Below are positions 9,456 through 16,776 of a DNA stretch of 64,000 bases, in pieces. Position 1 is the first letter of the stretch, and each line of letters opens with the position of its first letter. The stretch is from the NCBI RefSeq assembly GCF_013186535.1, contig NZ_JABMCZ010000002.1, forward strand, positions 1,860,001 through 1,924,000. Direction: 5' to 3'. A program made the translations under genes and the position numbers. Origin of the DNA: Nocardia terpenica. Its GTDB lineage: Bacteria > Actinomycetota > Actinomycetes > Mycobacteriales > Mycobacteriaceae. The notes under the pieces are model-generated. The model ran no database searches, had not been told where the DNA came from, and saw only the letters and a list, made by a program, of their open reading frames with translations.

Positions 9456-9484
9456 GGTGCCGCCCGACGCCGCCGGGCGGCACC
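9456..9484 (-). promoter_or_regulatory. strong hairpin between pentapeptide ORF and P450
   Basis: A perfect 11-bp inverted repeat (GGTGCCGCCCG and its complement) encloses a 7-nt loop. It begins 14 nt after the stop of the 5-codon ORF and ends about 33 nt before the P450 TTG. No U-tract follows, so it is not an intrinsic terminator. It could limit readthrough or protect the 5' message, giving more precursor than enzyme (inference). Confidence 0.7.
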
Positions 9485-9498
9485 AGTTGTACTCAAGC

Positions 9499-9516
9499 TC
9501 AGTGACCGTACTCCAC
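9499..9516 (-). CDS. candidate pentapeptide RiPP precursor (MEYGH), biarylitide-like
   Basis: GTG-GAG-TAC-GGT-CAC-TGA encodes fMet-Glu-Tyr-Gly-His, 18 bp including the stop. It is preceded by AAGGAGGTGA, a nearly full match to the anti-Shine-Dalgarno sequence, with 9 nt between GGAGG and GTG. It is the only start codon at a proper distance from that site, and the P450 itself has no ATG/GTG start. The biarylitide precursor bytA is likewise 18 bp, encodes a pentapeptide with Tyr3 and His5 (MRYYH), and lies directly upstream of its P450. Here residues 2 and 4 differ (Glu, Gly). Translation and crosslinking are inferred, not shown. Confidence 0.55.
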   Translation of the reverse strand: MEYGH

Positions 9517-9522
9517 TTCTGC

Positions 9523-9534
9523 TCACCTCCTTTT
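9523..9534 (-). promoter_or_regulatory. very strong Shine-Dalgarno site deciding the pentapeptide start
   Basis: The minus strand reads AAAAGGAGGTGA here, complementary to the 16S rRNA 3' end over about ten bases. The P450 start lies 100 nt further on, too far to use it. A GTG inside the site itself (GTGAGC) is too close to be initiated. The GTG at 9514-9516 is ideally placed. Confidence 0.75.
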
Positions 9535-9705
9535 CGAGATCCAACTTCCGCACACAAATGCAGCGTGTGCAGTCAGGTGTCAGTAAGAAGTTGCAAGGCG
9601 AAGGTCGCCACGCTATGCAATGCATCCCCCTTGCAGATCTGGCCCCAAAGACATTATCGAACTGAAGCTGAGCTTGCGACCCGGTAGTTCGATGTATGGG
9701 GCTCC

Positions 9706-9734
9706 ACTATGCGGCGTCCGATAGTTCTTGTCAA
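9706..9734 (-). promoter_or_regulatory. promoter of the leftward biosynthetic operon
   Basis: On the minus strand TTGACA (9734-9729) is followed after 17 nt by CATAGT (9711-9706). The extended elements TTGACAAG and CATAGTGGAG are identical to those of the divergent cysD promoter. Transcription would start near 9700, leaving a leader of about 180 nt before the pentapeptide ORF. Confidence 0.65.
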
Positions 9735-9752
9735 GTGGAAGAACTCCATCTC

Positions 9753-9781
9753 CTAAGTCCTTCGAGAATGTCCGAACTTAG
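9753..9781. promoter_or_regulatory. inverted repeat midway between the divergent promoters
   Basis: CTAAGT (9753-9758) and ACTTAG (9776-9781) form an inverted repeat with 17 nt between the arms, in the 120-bp gap between the two -35 boxes. Position suits binding of a shared regulator. No regulator gene is visible in the island within this window. Confidence 0.35.
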
Positions 9782-9854
9782 CTATGGCTTTGCGGGGGTG
9801 AAATGATCTTAGAACGTGTCACGAGGCCACAAGCTGAGTGGTGCTTCGATCTGC

Positions 9855-9888
9855 TTGACAAGCGCCGTTATGGCACCACATAGTGGAG
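9855..9888 (+). promoter_or_regulatory. promoter of cysD-cysNC
   Basis: TTGACA at 9855-9860, an 18-nt spacer, then CATAGT at 9879-9884. TTGACAAG and CATAGTGGAG recur exactly in the opposite promoter, which points to the same sigma factor or regulator driving both transcripts. Confidence 0.65.
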
Positions 9889-9925
9889 ACGGACATACGT
9901 CCGCTTGATCCGGGGGTACGTTGCA

Positions 9926-10843
9926 TTGCGTGATCTCACGAAATACGAAATATCACATCTGAGGGTCCTGGAGTCGGAATCGGTACACGTGATTCGCGAA
10001 GCTGTCGCCACGCTGCATCATCCTGTGATGCTGTTCTCCGGAGGCAAAGACTCCACAGTAATGTTGCGCCTCGCTGAGAAAGCATTCTGGCCGGCACCTG
10101 TACCATTTCCCGCAATGCACATCGATACCGGTCACAACTTCGACGAAGTCATAGAATTCCGCAACAGAGTGATTGCTAATTCGAGTATGCGATTGATAGT
10201 TGCGAAGGTGCAGGACGATATCGATGCTGGCCGGGTAGTCGATGAGGCCGGTGTTGGCGCCTCTCGCAACCGGCTGCAGAGCGCAACTCTGCTGCGTTCC
10301 ATCCGGGCGGGTGGTTTTGATGCCGTATTCGGCGGTGCGCGGCGGGACGAGGAGAAGTCGCGAGCCAAAGAACGCATCTTTTCGCTCCGAAACAAGTTCG
10401 GCGCGTGGAACCCACACGATCAACGCCCGGAACTGTGGAGCCTGTACAACGGTAGGCATGCCGAGGGCGAGCACGTCCGGGTATTCCCGTTGAGCAACTG
10501 GACCGAACTCGACATTTGGCAATACATCGAGTCGGAATCCATCCCATTACCCAGCATCTACTTCGCTCATTGTCGGGAGGTAGTGCCCAGAAATGGAGTG
10601 CTGCTGGCGAAGACACGTTTTCTGGCGATGGCACCGGGCGAGATCTCGTACCGGGATTCGGTACGTTTCCGGACGGTCGGGGATGCCACCTGCACAGGAT
10701 GCATTCCGAGCCGAGCCGACACCGTGAAAAAAGTGATAGCGGAGCTTGCGGTGACCCGCTCGACCGAGCGCGGAGCGACGCGAGCCGACGATCGGATCTC
10801 AGAGACGGGAATGGAAGACCGCAAGCGAGAGGGCTACTTCTGA
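9926..10843 (+). CDS. cysD: sulfate adenylyltransferase small subunit CysD
   Basis: About 305 residues of the PAPS-reductase/ATP-sulfurylase small-subunit family. The PP-loop VMLFSGGKDSTVML binds ATP, and the conserved tail PSRADTVKKVIAEL...RKREGYF is typical of CysD. With CysN it adenylates sulfate to APS. The start is a TTG (9926) with GGGGG upstream; a TTG at 9905 is also in frame. It precedes cysNC by 13 bp and is divergent from the sulfotransferase operon with a matching promoter, so it probably serves that pathway rather than, or as well as, cysteine synthesis. Confidence 0.93.
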   Translation: MRDLTKYEISHLRVLESESVHVIREAVATLHHPVMLFSGGKDSTVMLRLAEKAFWPAPVPFPAMHIDTGHNFDEVIEFRNRVIANSSMRLIVAKVQDDIDAGRVVDEAGVGASRNRLQSATLLRSIRAGGFDAVFGGARRDEEKSRAKERIFSLRNKFGAWNPHDQRPELWSLYNGRHAEGEHVRVFPLSNWTELDIWQYIESESIPLPSIYFAHCREVVPRNGVLLAKTRFLAMAPGEISYRDSVRFRTVGDATCTGCIPSRADTVKKVIAELAVTRSTERGATRADDRISETGMEDRKREGYF

Positions 10844-10856
10844 TGGGGGAGATCCA

Positions 10857-12422
10857 ATGACCCGGCCCCGGGAGCTGCTGCGACTCGCGACCGCCGGTAG
10901 TGTTGACGACGGAAAATCGACTCTCATCGGCCGCCTTTTGTACGACTCCGAGTCGATCCCCGAGGACCAACTCGACGCGGTGGAGCGTGCCAGCAACCAG
11001 CGGGGTGACAGATACACGAACCTGGCGCTGTTGACCGATGGATTACGGGCCGAACGCGAACAGGGCATCACCATCGATGTCGCATTCCGGTTCTTTGCCA
11101 CGGCCCAGCGCAAGTTCATTATCGCCGACACCCCAGGACATAGGCAGTACACCCGCAACCTGGTGACCGGCGCGTCCACTGCGGATCTGGTGTTGATCCT
11201 GTTGGATGCTCGCAAAGGCGTACTGGATCAGACCAGACAGCATGCCTTCTTGGCCGCCCTCCTAGAAATTCCGCACCTGGTGTTGTGTGTCAACAAGATG
11301 GATCTTGTGGATTGGTCGCAGGAACGATTTGAGGAGATCCGTGCCGAATTCGGCTCCTTCGCATCCAAACTTGACGTCCACGATCTGACCTTCGTCCCGG
11401 TGTCTGCCTTGTTCGGCGACAACGTCGTCGATCGTTCGAAGCATATGCGGTGGTATCAGGGCGTTTCGCTGCTGCGCCATCTTGAGGACGTGCATATCGC
11501 CTCGAATCGCAACCTGATAGACGCTAGACTGCCGGTGCAGTATGTCCTCGACCCGCAGTCCGGTGACCGCGTCGGTCATCGCAGCTATGCCGGCACCGTC
11601 GCCGGGGGCACGTTCCGCCCCGGTGACGAGATCGTCGCATTACCCGGTGGGGTGATCTCGAGGATTGAACAGATCTGGGGTCCGGGCGGCGAAAAGATGA
11701 CAGAGGCCTTTCCCCCGATGGCGGTATCGGTATCGTTGACCGACGACATCGACCTGGCACGTGGCGACATGCTGGCACGGCTGAGAAACCGCCCCTTCGT
11801 CGGTTGCGAGATCGATGCCAACGTGTGTTGGCTCGCCGACAACTCCGAATTACGCTCGTCGAGCCGATACCTCATTGCCACGAGTACCGGTGATTCCCCG
11901 GCGGAGGTGACGAGCCTACATTATCGATTCGACGTGCGCACTCTGCATCGTGACGAGGACGCAGAATCATTGCGGTGCAATGAGATAGGCCGCGTGACAG
12001 TGCGGGCCCACGCCCCGCTGGTCTTCGACAGCTACCGACGCAACCGAAATACCGGTAGTTTCATACTGATCGATCCGGCTACCCAACGCACCGTTGCCGC
12101 CGGCATGATCAATGGCCCGGTTTCGCGATCGAGCAATGTGGTCTGGCACAACTCCGGCGTCGGACGGGAGCAACGTAACCACAACGGCGTGACCGTATGG
12201 CTGACCGGACTTTCGGCATCGGGGAAGTCGATGATCGCGGTCGAGCTGGAACGCCGTCTGATCGCGGCGGGCCGCCCGGCCTATCTCCTCGACGGCGACA
12301 ACCTGCGCCACGGCCTGAACTCCGACCTCGGTTTCGGACAAGACGACCGGCGCGAAAACGTCCGGCGGGTCGCCGAAGTAGCTGCCTTGCTAGTGCCTTG
12401 TCACGCAACCTTCGGTAGGTAA
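10857..12422 (+). CDS. cysN: sulfate adenylyltransferase large subunit with truncated APS kinase (CysNC, IS-interrupted)
   Basis: 521 residues as now encoded. The CysN GTPase part is complete: AGSVDDGKSTLIGRLL (G1), DTPGHRQYTRN (G3), VNKMDLVDW (G4). A C-terminal APS-kinase domain begins at about residue 440 with its P-loop GLSASGKSM, then is cut at EVAALL by an IS630-type insertion and ends after ten foreign residues. The enzyme could still drive APS synthesis with CysD. It has lost the second half of the kinase that phosphorylates APS to PAPS. Removing the element with one TA copy restores a 615-residue frame, the usual size of fused CysNC. Confidence 0.93.
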   Translation: MTRPRELLRLATAGSVDDGKSTLIGRLLYDSESIPEDQLDAVERASNQRGDRYTNLALLTDGLRAEREQGITIDVAFRFFATAQRKFIIADTPGHRQYTRNLVTGASTADLVLILLDARKGVLDQTRQHAFLAALLEIPHLVLCVNKMDLVDWSQERFEEIRAEFGSFASKLDVHDLTFVPVSALFGDNVVDRSKHMRWYQGVSLLRHLEDVHIASNRNLIDARLPVQYVLDPQSGDRVGHRSYAGTVAGGTFRPGDEIVALPGGVISRIEQIWGPGGEKMTEAFPPMAVSVSLTDDIDLARGDMLARLRNRPFVGCEIDANVCWLADNSELRSSSRYLIATSTGDSPAEVTSLHYRFDVRTLHRDEDAESLRCNEIGRVTVRAHAPLVFDSYRRNRNTGSFILIDPATQRTVAAGMINGPVSRSSNVVWHNSGVGREQRNHNGVTVWLTGLSASGKSMIAVELERRLIAAGRPAYLLDGDNLRHGLNSDLGFGQDDRRENVRRVAEVAALLVPCHATFGR

Positions 12423-13584
12423 TCGGGTCGCCGGATCTTGGAGCCGACAGCGAAGTTGCGGACAGGTCCGGCGTGCTGGTTACGCCAGCGGATGTAGTCG
12501 CCGATGACCGCGTCCTGCTCGTCATGGCTGCGGTGATCGGTACCGTTCAGCGCGAAGTAGCGCAGGGCGGCGAACTCGCATTCGATGCGGTTCAGCCATG
12601 AGGAGTAGGTCGGCAGGAACACCAACTCGATCTGGTTGGCGGCGCACCACTCTCGCACCTCACGCCGTTTGTGGACCGAGTAGTTGTCGCAGATCAGGTA
12701 CAACTTCTCGCCCGCCCAGCGGGCCCGCAAGGTCTTGAGGAAGGCCAGAAATTCGGTCCAGCGTTTGCGGTCACGGATCCGGTAGTACAACTGCCCGCTG
12801 CGCAGGTCCAGGGCGCCGAGCATGTGCCGCACGCCTTGGGTTCTGTTGTAGGTCGCTCGCAGCCGCTTGGGCCGGCGACGCGTGAACCAGCCGCGACCGG
12901 GCCGCGGCTGCAGATTCAACGGACCGAACTCGTCCACACAGATCACGCGCCCGTCTGCGGGTGGATGGTCGTAGAGGTCGAGCACCCGGTTCATCTTCTC
13001 GGTGAACTCGGGATCGTTGCTGGCCTTCCAGGTTTTGGTAGCCTGCCACGACACCCCACCGGCCTTCAGGATCCTGCGCAGCGTCTCGCGGCTGATTTCG
13101 GCGATCCTGTTGACCGCCAATACCTCTCGCAGTTTCGACAGGCTCCACGTCGTGAACGGCCAGCCTAGATCGAGGGGGCAGCACCGGGCGATCCGACAGA
13201 TCCGATCACGCATCGCCTGATCGGTCTTCGCCGGTCTGCCCCCTCTCCATTTTGGGTCGAGCGCCTCGAAGCCCTTCTCGTTGAAATCGTGGATCACTTG
13301 CCGCACATACGATTCCGATACTTGCATCAGCTTCGCGATGAACCCGACCGGCTGATGCTGCGCCGAGGCCATCACCACCACCGCCCGCCGCATCCGCACT
13401 GGTTGCTTGCTGCGCCGGGCGATCTGGGCCAGCTTGCGACCCTCCTGCGGGGTCACCGCTCTGACGAACACATCCGGCTTCCGAGCCACCGGCACCACCT
13501 CCGCCAGGCAGCATCACCGGCCGACCAGTGGCGAGCAACCCGACACCCCGACGATTAACGCATCAACCTTTCCGGACGAGGCAC
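12393..13584. mobile_element. IS630-type insertion sequence (1192 bp) in cysNC
   Basis: Ends are imperfect inverted repeats GTGCCTTGTC at 12393 and GTGCCTCGTC read inward from 13584. TA dinucleotides at 12391-12392 and 13585-13586 are the target duplication expected for IS630/Tc1-mariner elements. Codons on either side (GCCTTGCTA and GCAGATTCG) rejoin in frame. It contains one transposase gene on the minus strand and differs from the two IS630 copies further right. Confidence 0.93.
12401..13498 (-). CDS. IS630-family transposase
   Basis: 365 residues. The N-terminal helix-turn-helix region includes QVSESYVRQVIHDFNEKGF. The DDE domain shows VICVDEFGPLNL (first Asp), LYLICDNYSVHKRREV (second Asp) and FLPTYSSWLNRIECEF (Glu), the standard IS630 order. 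The frame appears intact. It is antisense to cysNC. Confidence 0.93.
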   Translation of the reverse strand: MVPVARKPDVFVRAVTPQEGRKLAQIARRSKQPVRMRRAVVVMASAQHQPVGFIAKLMQVSESYVRQVIHDFNEKGFEALDPKWRGGRPAKTDQAMRDRICRIARCCPLDLGWPFTTWSLSKLREVLAVNRIAEISRETLRRILKAGGVSWQATKTWKASNDPEFTEKMNRVLDLYDHPPADGRVICVDEFGPLNLQPRPGRGWFTRRRPKRLRATYNRTQGVRHMLGALDLRSGQLYYRIRDRKRWTEFLAFLKTLRARWAGEKLYLICDNYSVHKRREVREWCAANQIELVFLPTYSSWLNRIECEFAALRYFALNGTDHRSHDEQDAVIGDYIRWRNQHAGPVRNFAVGSKIRRPDYLPKVA

Positions 13585-13586
13585 TA

Positions 13587-13898
13587 GCAGATTCGGGGGC
13601 CATCGCGATCGTCGCGCTCATCAGCCCATACGCCATAGAGCGCGAAAGGGCGCGCGAAATCCACAGGCAGCGGGAACTCCAGTTCTACGAGATCTTTGTC
13701 GATACTCCGTTGGAAGTTTGCGAACTACGCGATCCAAAGGGCCTGTATCGGCGTGCCAGAGCCGGCGAAGTCCCCGACTTCACCGGAATCAGCTCACCCT
13801 ACGAACGGCCCGAAGCACCCGATTTCACGGTGCTGTCCGCGGACGGAACCCCCTCCACGGTCGCGGAGTCCATCCTGCGATGGTTGCGACTGTCGTAA
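13587..13898 (+). pseudogene. cysC: detached C-terminal half of the CysNC APS-kinase domain
   Basis: Reading from GCA at 13587 in the original cysNC frame gives ADSGAIAIVALISPY, then FYEIFVDTPLEVCELRDPKG and a normal terminus at TAA 13896-13898. These are the lid and C-terminal parts of APS kinase. No start codon or ribosome site serves it now, so it is a stranded fragment. It shows the insertion is clean and fairly recent, since codons on both sides are undamaged. Confidence 0.9.
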
Positions 13899-13952
13899 CC
13901 GCGACGCGGCTACCACAGCAGATCGAACAGCATTCGCCCCACCAGATGCCTG

Positions 13953-13991
13953 CCGTGTGCCCGGCCTTGCCCGACGGGGCCGGGCACACGG
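13953..13991 (+). terminator. terminator hairpin after cysNC
   Basis: A perfect 14-bp stem (CCGTGTGCCCGGCC and complement) with an 11-nt loop, about 55 bp after the cysNC stop. There is no T-run, as is common for actinobacterial terminators. Confidence 0.7.
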
Positions 13992-14037
13992 GGCGGATCG
14001 TGTGAGGAGTGACCGATGGCGGTAGCCACTCGAGCAG

Positions 14038-14721
14038 ATTGCGTCCTGGAACAAGGATCTGCTGCTCAAACCGTTGAAAGGCGCGATACTGCTGGCGCCG
14101 ATGTCGACGGCGATCCCGGCGGCGTTCACCGCGGGCGCGTCAGCGGCGTTTCAGTCGCTGGAAGGGTATGCGTCGCTGGGGTTGATCGACAAAGCCAACG
14201 GCCCGCAGTTCCGGCCGGAGCAGCAGCTGTCGGAGACCGAATCCTGGGGCGCACTGGAACCGACCCGGACGGACATCGTGAAACGGGACATAAGCGTCGG
14301 ATTCACCGCGCAGGAGTTCAAACGTCCTGTGCTGGAACTGGTTTCCGGCCGCAGTCTCGCCGACGTGAAGGCTGACGCGGTGACCAAGGAGTTGTCGTGG
14401 ACCGAGCCGGTTAGCCCGGACACGATCCATTATCGGGTGATCTTCTTGTTCGTCGATGGTGCTGGGGCGCGGGAGAAGTGGCTGCTGCGGATCATGCCGC
14501 GTGCCAATGTGTCCGAGGTCGGGCAGCAGCAGTGGAACGCTGAACAGGTCGCGTCGTGGCCGATCACGGTCAAGGCCACCGTCGACGACAAGCTTGGCTA
14601 CTCGATGCGCAACGTTTTGTGTGGCCCCGGCGTGGCTGATCTGGTCGTCCCGATGGGGTTCACCATTGCTACCGCACCGCCTGCGAATGCTGGTGCGGTC
14701 GATGACAAGAAGGTGGCGTAG
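14038..14721 (+). pseudogene. siphophage major tail (tube) protein, 5' end damaged
   Basis: The frame reads IASWNKDLLLKPLKGAILL, then APMSTAIPAAF, and ends GFTIATAPPANAG. It matches in style the major tail subunit of actinobacteriophages, including the VRDIVKRD-like centre and YRVIFLFVDGAGAREKWLL. In this frame there is no ATG/GTG before a stop at 14023, while an ATG at 14016 lies in another frame (MAVATRAD), so a frameshift near 14035 probably destroyed the start; TTG 14074 is the first in-frame alternative. It is a remnant, followed immediately by the next tail gene. Confidence 0.6.
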
Positions 14722-14998
14722 TGGCTGGCTCGAATCCTCGGCGTAATCGCCGATCGAAAAGCCCTGATGCGCAGCCGAAGTCGCAGTGGGCGCGGATGCG
14801 TGACGACGCGCGCGCCGCGCGTGACCGGAAACGTAAGCGCCCCTATCTGTTCGACGGCACCACTCCGCCGACCCCGATTCACGAGCCCGACACCGTGTGG
14901 CAGGTGCTTACTCTTGCCGCGTTGCTGGACGGGCAGCAGATGCCCGCCGGTCGTATCCGCGAGCTGTTCGAAGCGTTGTGCGGGGACGGCGATGTTGG
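14721..14998 (+). pseudogene. tail assembly chaperone fragment
   Basis: A GTG at 14721 overlaps the tail-tube stop by one base and begins MAGSNPRRNRRSKSP, then PYLFDGTTPPTPI and LDGQQMPAGRIRELFEALCG. The gene order (tail tube, then chaperone) and the sequence style are those of siphophages. Near 14995 the reading collides with the truncated end of a hydrolase gene on the opposite strand, so the 3' part is gone. Confidence 0.55.
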
Positions 14999-15455
14999 CG
15001 AGCGGTGCCCCAGTGTGCGGTGTTGCGAGAAACGCCACACCGCGCGTCGAGTGAGCAATGGCCCCCCAACCCTCCTCGCGTTCCTCGCTACAGTGACGCA
15101 GCACCTGCTTGACAACCAGGCCGCCCAAGCTGTGGCACACGAACACCAGTCCACGCGACCCAATCCCGTTGTCCAGCATCCGCTCGATCAAGCCAGACGC
15201 TCGTTGTGGTAGAGCCATCCCCTTTGCTCCCGATATCCACTCCGTTGCTGCGGCCGGATACCCCAGCGACCAAACAGCTATGTTCGCCATGTCCTCGTGC
15301 AGCCACTCCAACCAGCACGCCGCCTGCTTGCGCCGTCGCCAGGTCGACTCATGATCACCCCCCAAACCGTGTACGAATATCACATCCAGGTCGGCGGGAC
15401 GGTCGTCCTGACCGTCCACGTGACCAACACGCCGTAGTATCGTGCATTCGCGAGT
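14995..15455 (-). pseudogene. lipase-like alpha/beta hydrolase, 3'-truncated
   Basis: From ATG 15455 the minus strand reads MTRECTILRRVGHVDG, then VIFVHGLGGDHESTWR (oxyanion region), VFVCHSLGGLVVKQVL (nucleophile elbow, Ser in CHSLGG) and VAFLATPHTGAPLANIAV. This is the PGAP1/DUF676-like hydrolase often fused to STAND ATPases. The reading leaves the family at about 14995, where phage tail sequence begins, so the catalytic His and any C-terminal domains are missing. Confidence 0.65.
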
Positions 15456-16135
15456 CATCGCCCGCCAGCCACATGAAACATGGGCCATATAGAGCCTATC
15501 TTCGACGTCGACAGGCATCTCTGGAGCCGCAGTCTGGCGCCATCTAGGAGTCGGACCTCTAATTGTGCTAGCGCGCGACTTGTCCTACGGATGGTCCCGT
15601 AACGCTCTGCCCTCATCAAGGTCCTTCCACCAAGGTGACGTCGCCAGCGCGTCTGCCATGTCGGCACACCAGCAACACAGTGCCAGCACGGGATCCATGA
15701 TCACAATGTCCGCCAGCAAACAAGCACAGCTAACTGTTTCAGCCCCCATGACGTACGGCCACGCCGCGCAAAACGCCACGGCGACCTGCCCCAGGCGGTA
15801 AAGGTCTTGCCCCGCACCAAGAACATTCGCGTCGAGAATCTGCCCCGCGGCCGGGCGCTACTGGGCATACGGAGCGGCCAGGGTTTCGCCTGGGCCAGGT
15901 CGGCTGGTGCTAGACACGGCTCGGGTGACCCTAATCGGCTGCTGTTTCCACGGCTCAAGCCAGCACTGTCGGACCTGAATCGGCCCGGAGCTACTCCACA
16001 TTTACTCCACTTTTTCAGTGGAATCAGACCGAATCCCGTGCAGTACAACAGAAAGAAGCGGTAGCAACAGGCTATTTCTGCTAGTGAAGATATATGACCG
16101 AACCTGGTCGAATCGAGCCGAATTGTGTTGGGGCA
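15456..16135. other. no intact gene; possible minus-strand fragment
   Basis: No convincing gene. On the minus strand about 15585-15800 reads DLYRLGQVAVAFCAAWPYVM, then SCACLLADIVIMDPVLALCC, which could be the end of a protein upstream of the hydrolase fragment, but it has no start I can defend. Two similar 20-bp stretches (ATTTACTCCA..TTTTCAG) lie near 15996-16016 and 16272-16291. Confidence 0.4.
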
Positions 16136-16165
16136 GAAGCTGATATTCTACCACTAAACTACACC
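16136..16165 (-). other. 5' part of a tRNA-Gly-like sequence
   Basis: The minus strand reads GGTGTAGTTTAGTGGTAGAA followed by TATCAGCTTC, matching the acceptor, D-arm and 5' anticodon stem of actinobacterial tRNA-Gly. The next bases do not pair into an anticodon stem, so the gene is incomplete. It lies near an integrase fragment and may be a leftover attachment site. Confidence 0.4.
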
Positions 16166-16299
16166 GGCGGCTGGCCCTGGGGCCTGCCATACCCTGGCAG
16201 ACCAGGGATGATCGCACACAAGTTTGCTGGTACCGGAGGGCGGATCCGGCCCCAGGAGGGGCCAGGTCCATATTTACTCCATATTTTCAGCTGAGGGGG

Positions 16300-16640
16300 T
16301 CACTCCTGGCCGGGGTCGGCGAATGAGGCGACGTAGTCCTCGACCTCGGCGATGAACTCGTCCACGGTCTCGGCGAAGTCCTCCAGGTACTCCCGAGCGT
16401 CTGGTCCTTCGACGGCGGGTTCGGCGTAGTGCCGTTTGGTGACCTCGCTGGTGGAGTGCCCGAGTTGGGCGGCGGTCTTCTCGATGTCCTGGTGGCCGAT
16501 CTTGGTGTCGACGGTCTTGCGGTAGGTGTGTGGGTTCATCGGCAGCTCGACCGGGCCGACTCGGTCGCGGGCGTCGTTGATGGACTGGCGGGCGGTGTTC
16601 GGATGGCGGATCGTTCCGTTGCGGGACGGAAACGAGTACC
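16300..16640 (-). pseudogene. tyrosine recombinase (phage integrase), C-terminal fragment
   Basis: The last 110 or so residues are preserved: FPSRNGTIRHPNTARQSIN, MNPHTYRKTVDT (the HxxR of the catalytic set), IEKTAAQLGHSTSEVT (the second His) and KRHYAEP (nucleophilic Tyr). Upstream of about 16640 the frame stays open but no longer resembles an integrase and lacks the first catalytic Arg. It is therefore a 5'-truncated remnant of the element that left the tail genes. Confidence 0.75.
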
Positions 16641-16776
16641 CCCCGGCTGGGCGATGCAGTTTCGGGGATGGTGGACCTCGGGATGGTCGATGTCCTACGT
16701 TGGTGGCGTGACCGCGTGCTCGGTGCCAGGGGGTGAGTAGCGAGCTGCGGGTTTCGCCAGCAGGGGAACTTCACTT

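Noticed and set aside
9460..9500. Second Glu-Tyr-x-Trp motif (EYNW) in the P450 frame as an alternative core
   Set aside because: No start codon precedes it in that frame; probably a chance echo of the GAGTAC in the pentapeptide ORF.
9419..9525. 35-codon ORF starting at the GTG inside GGAGGTGAGC
   Set aside because: The GTG is part of the Shine-Dalgarno site itself, so initiation there is sterically unlikely, although its stop overlaps the P450 TTG.
9419..9625. 68-codon ORF (MHCIAWRPSPCNF...) as a conventional RiPP precursor
   Set aside because: Its ATG has no usable ribosome site spacing, it reads through the strong Shine-Dalgarno site and the hairpin, and its C-terminus is an Arg/Ala run without a plausible core. 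The 5-codon ORF fits the ribosome site far better.
16090..16175. Complete tRNA-Gly gene
   Set aside because: Only the first 30 or so bases match; anticodon and acceptor stems cannot be closed.
15996..16291. Repeated ATTTACTCCA..TTTTCAG stretches as attL/attR core sites
   Set aside because: The two copies are short and differ at several bases, and no intact element lies between them; too weak to call.
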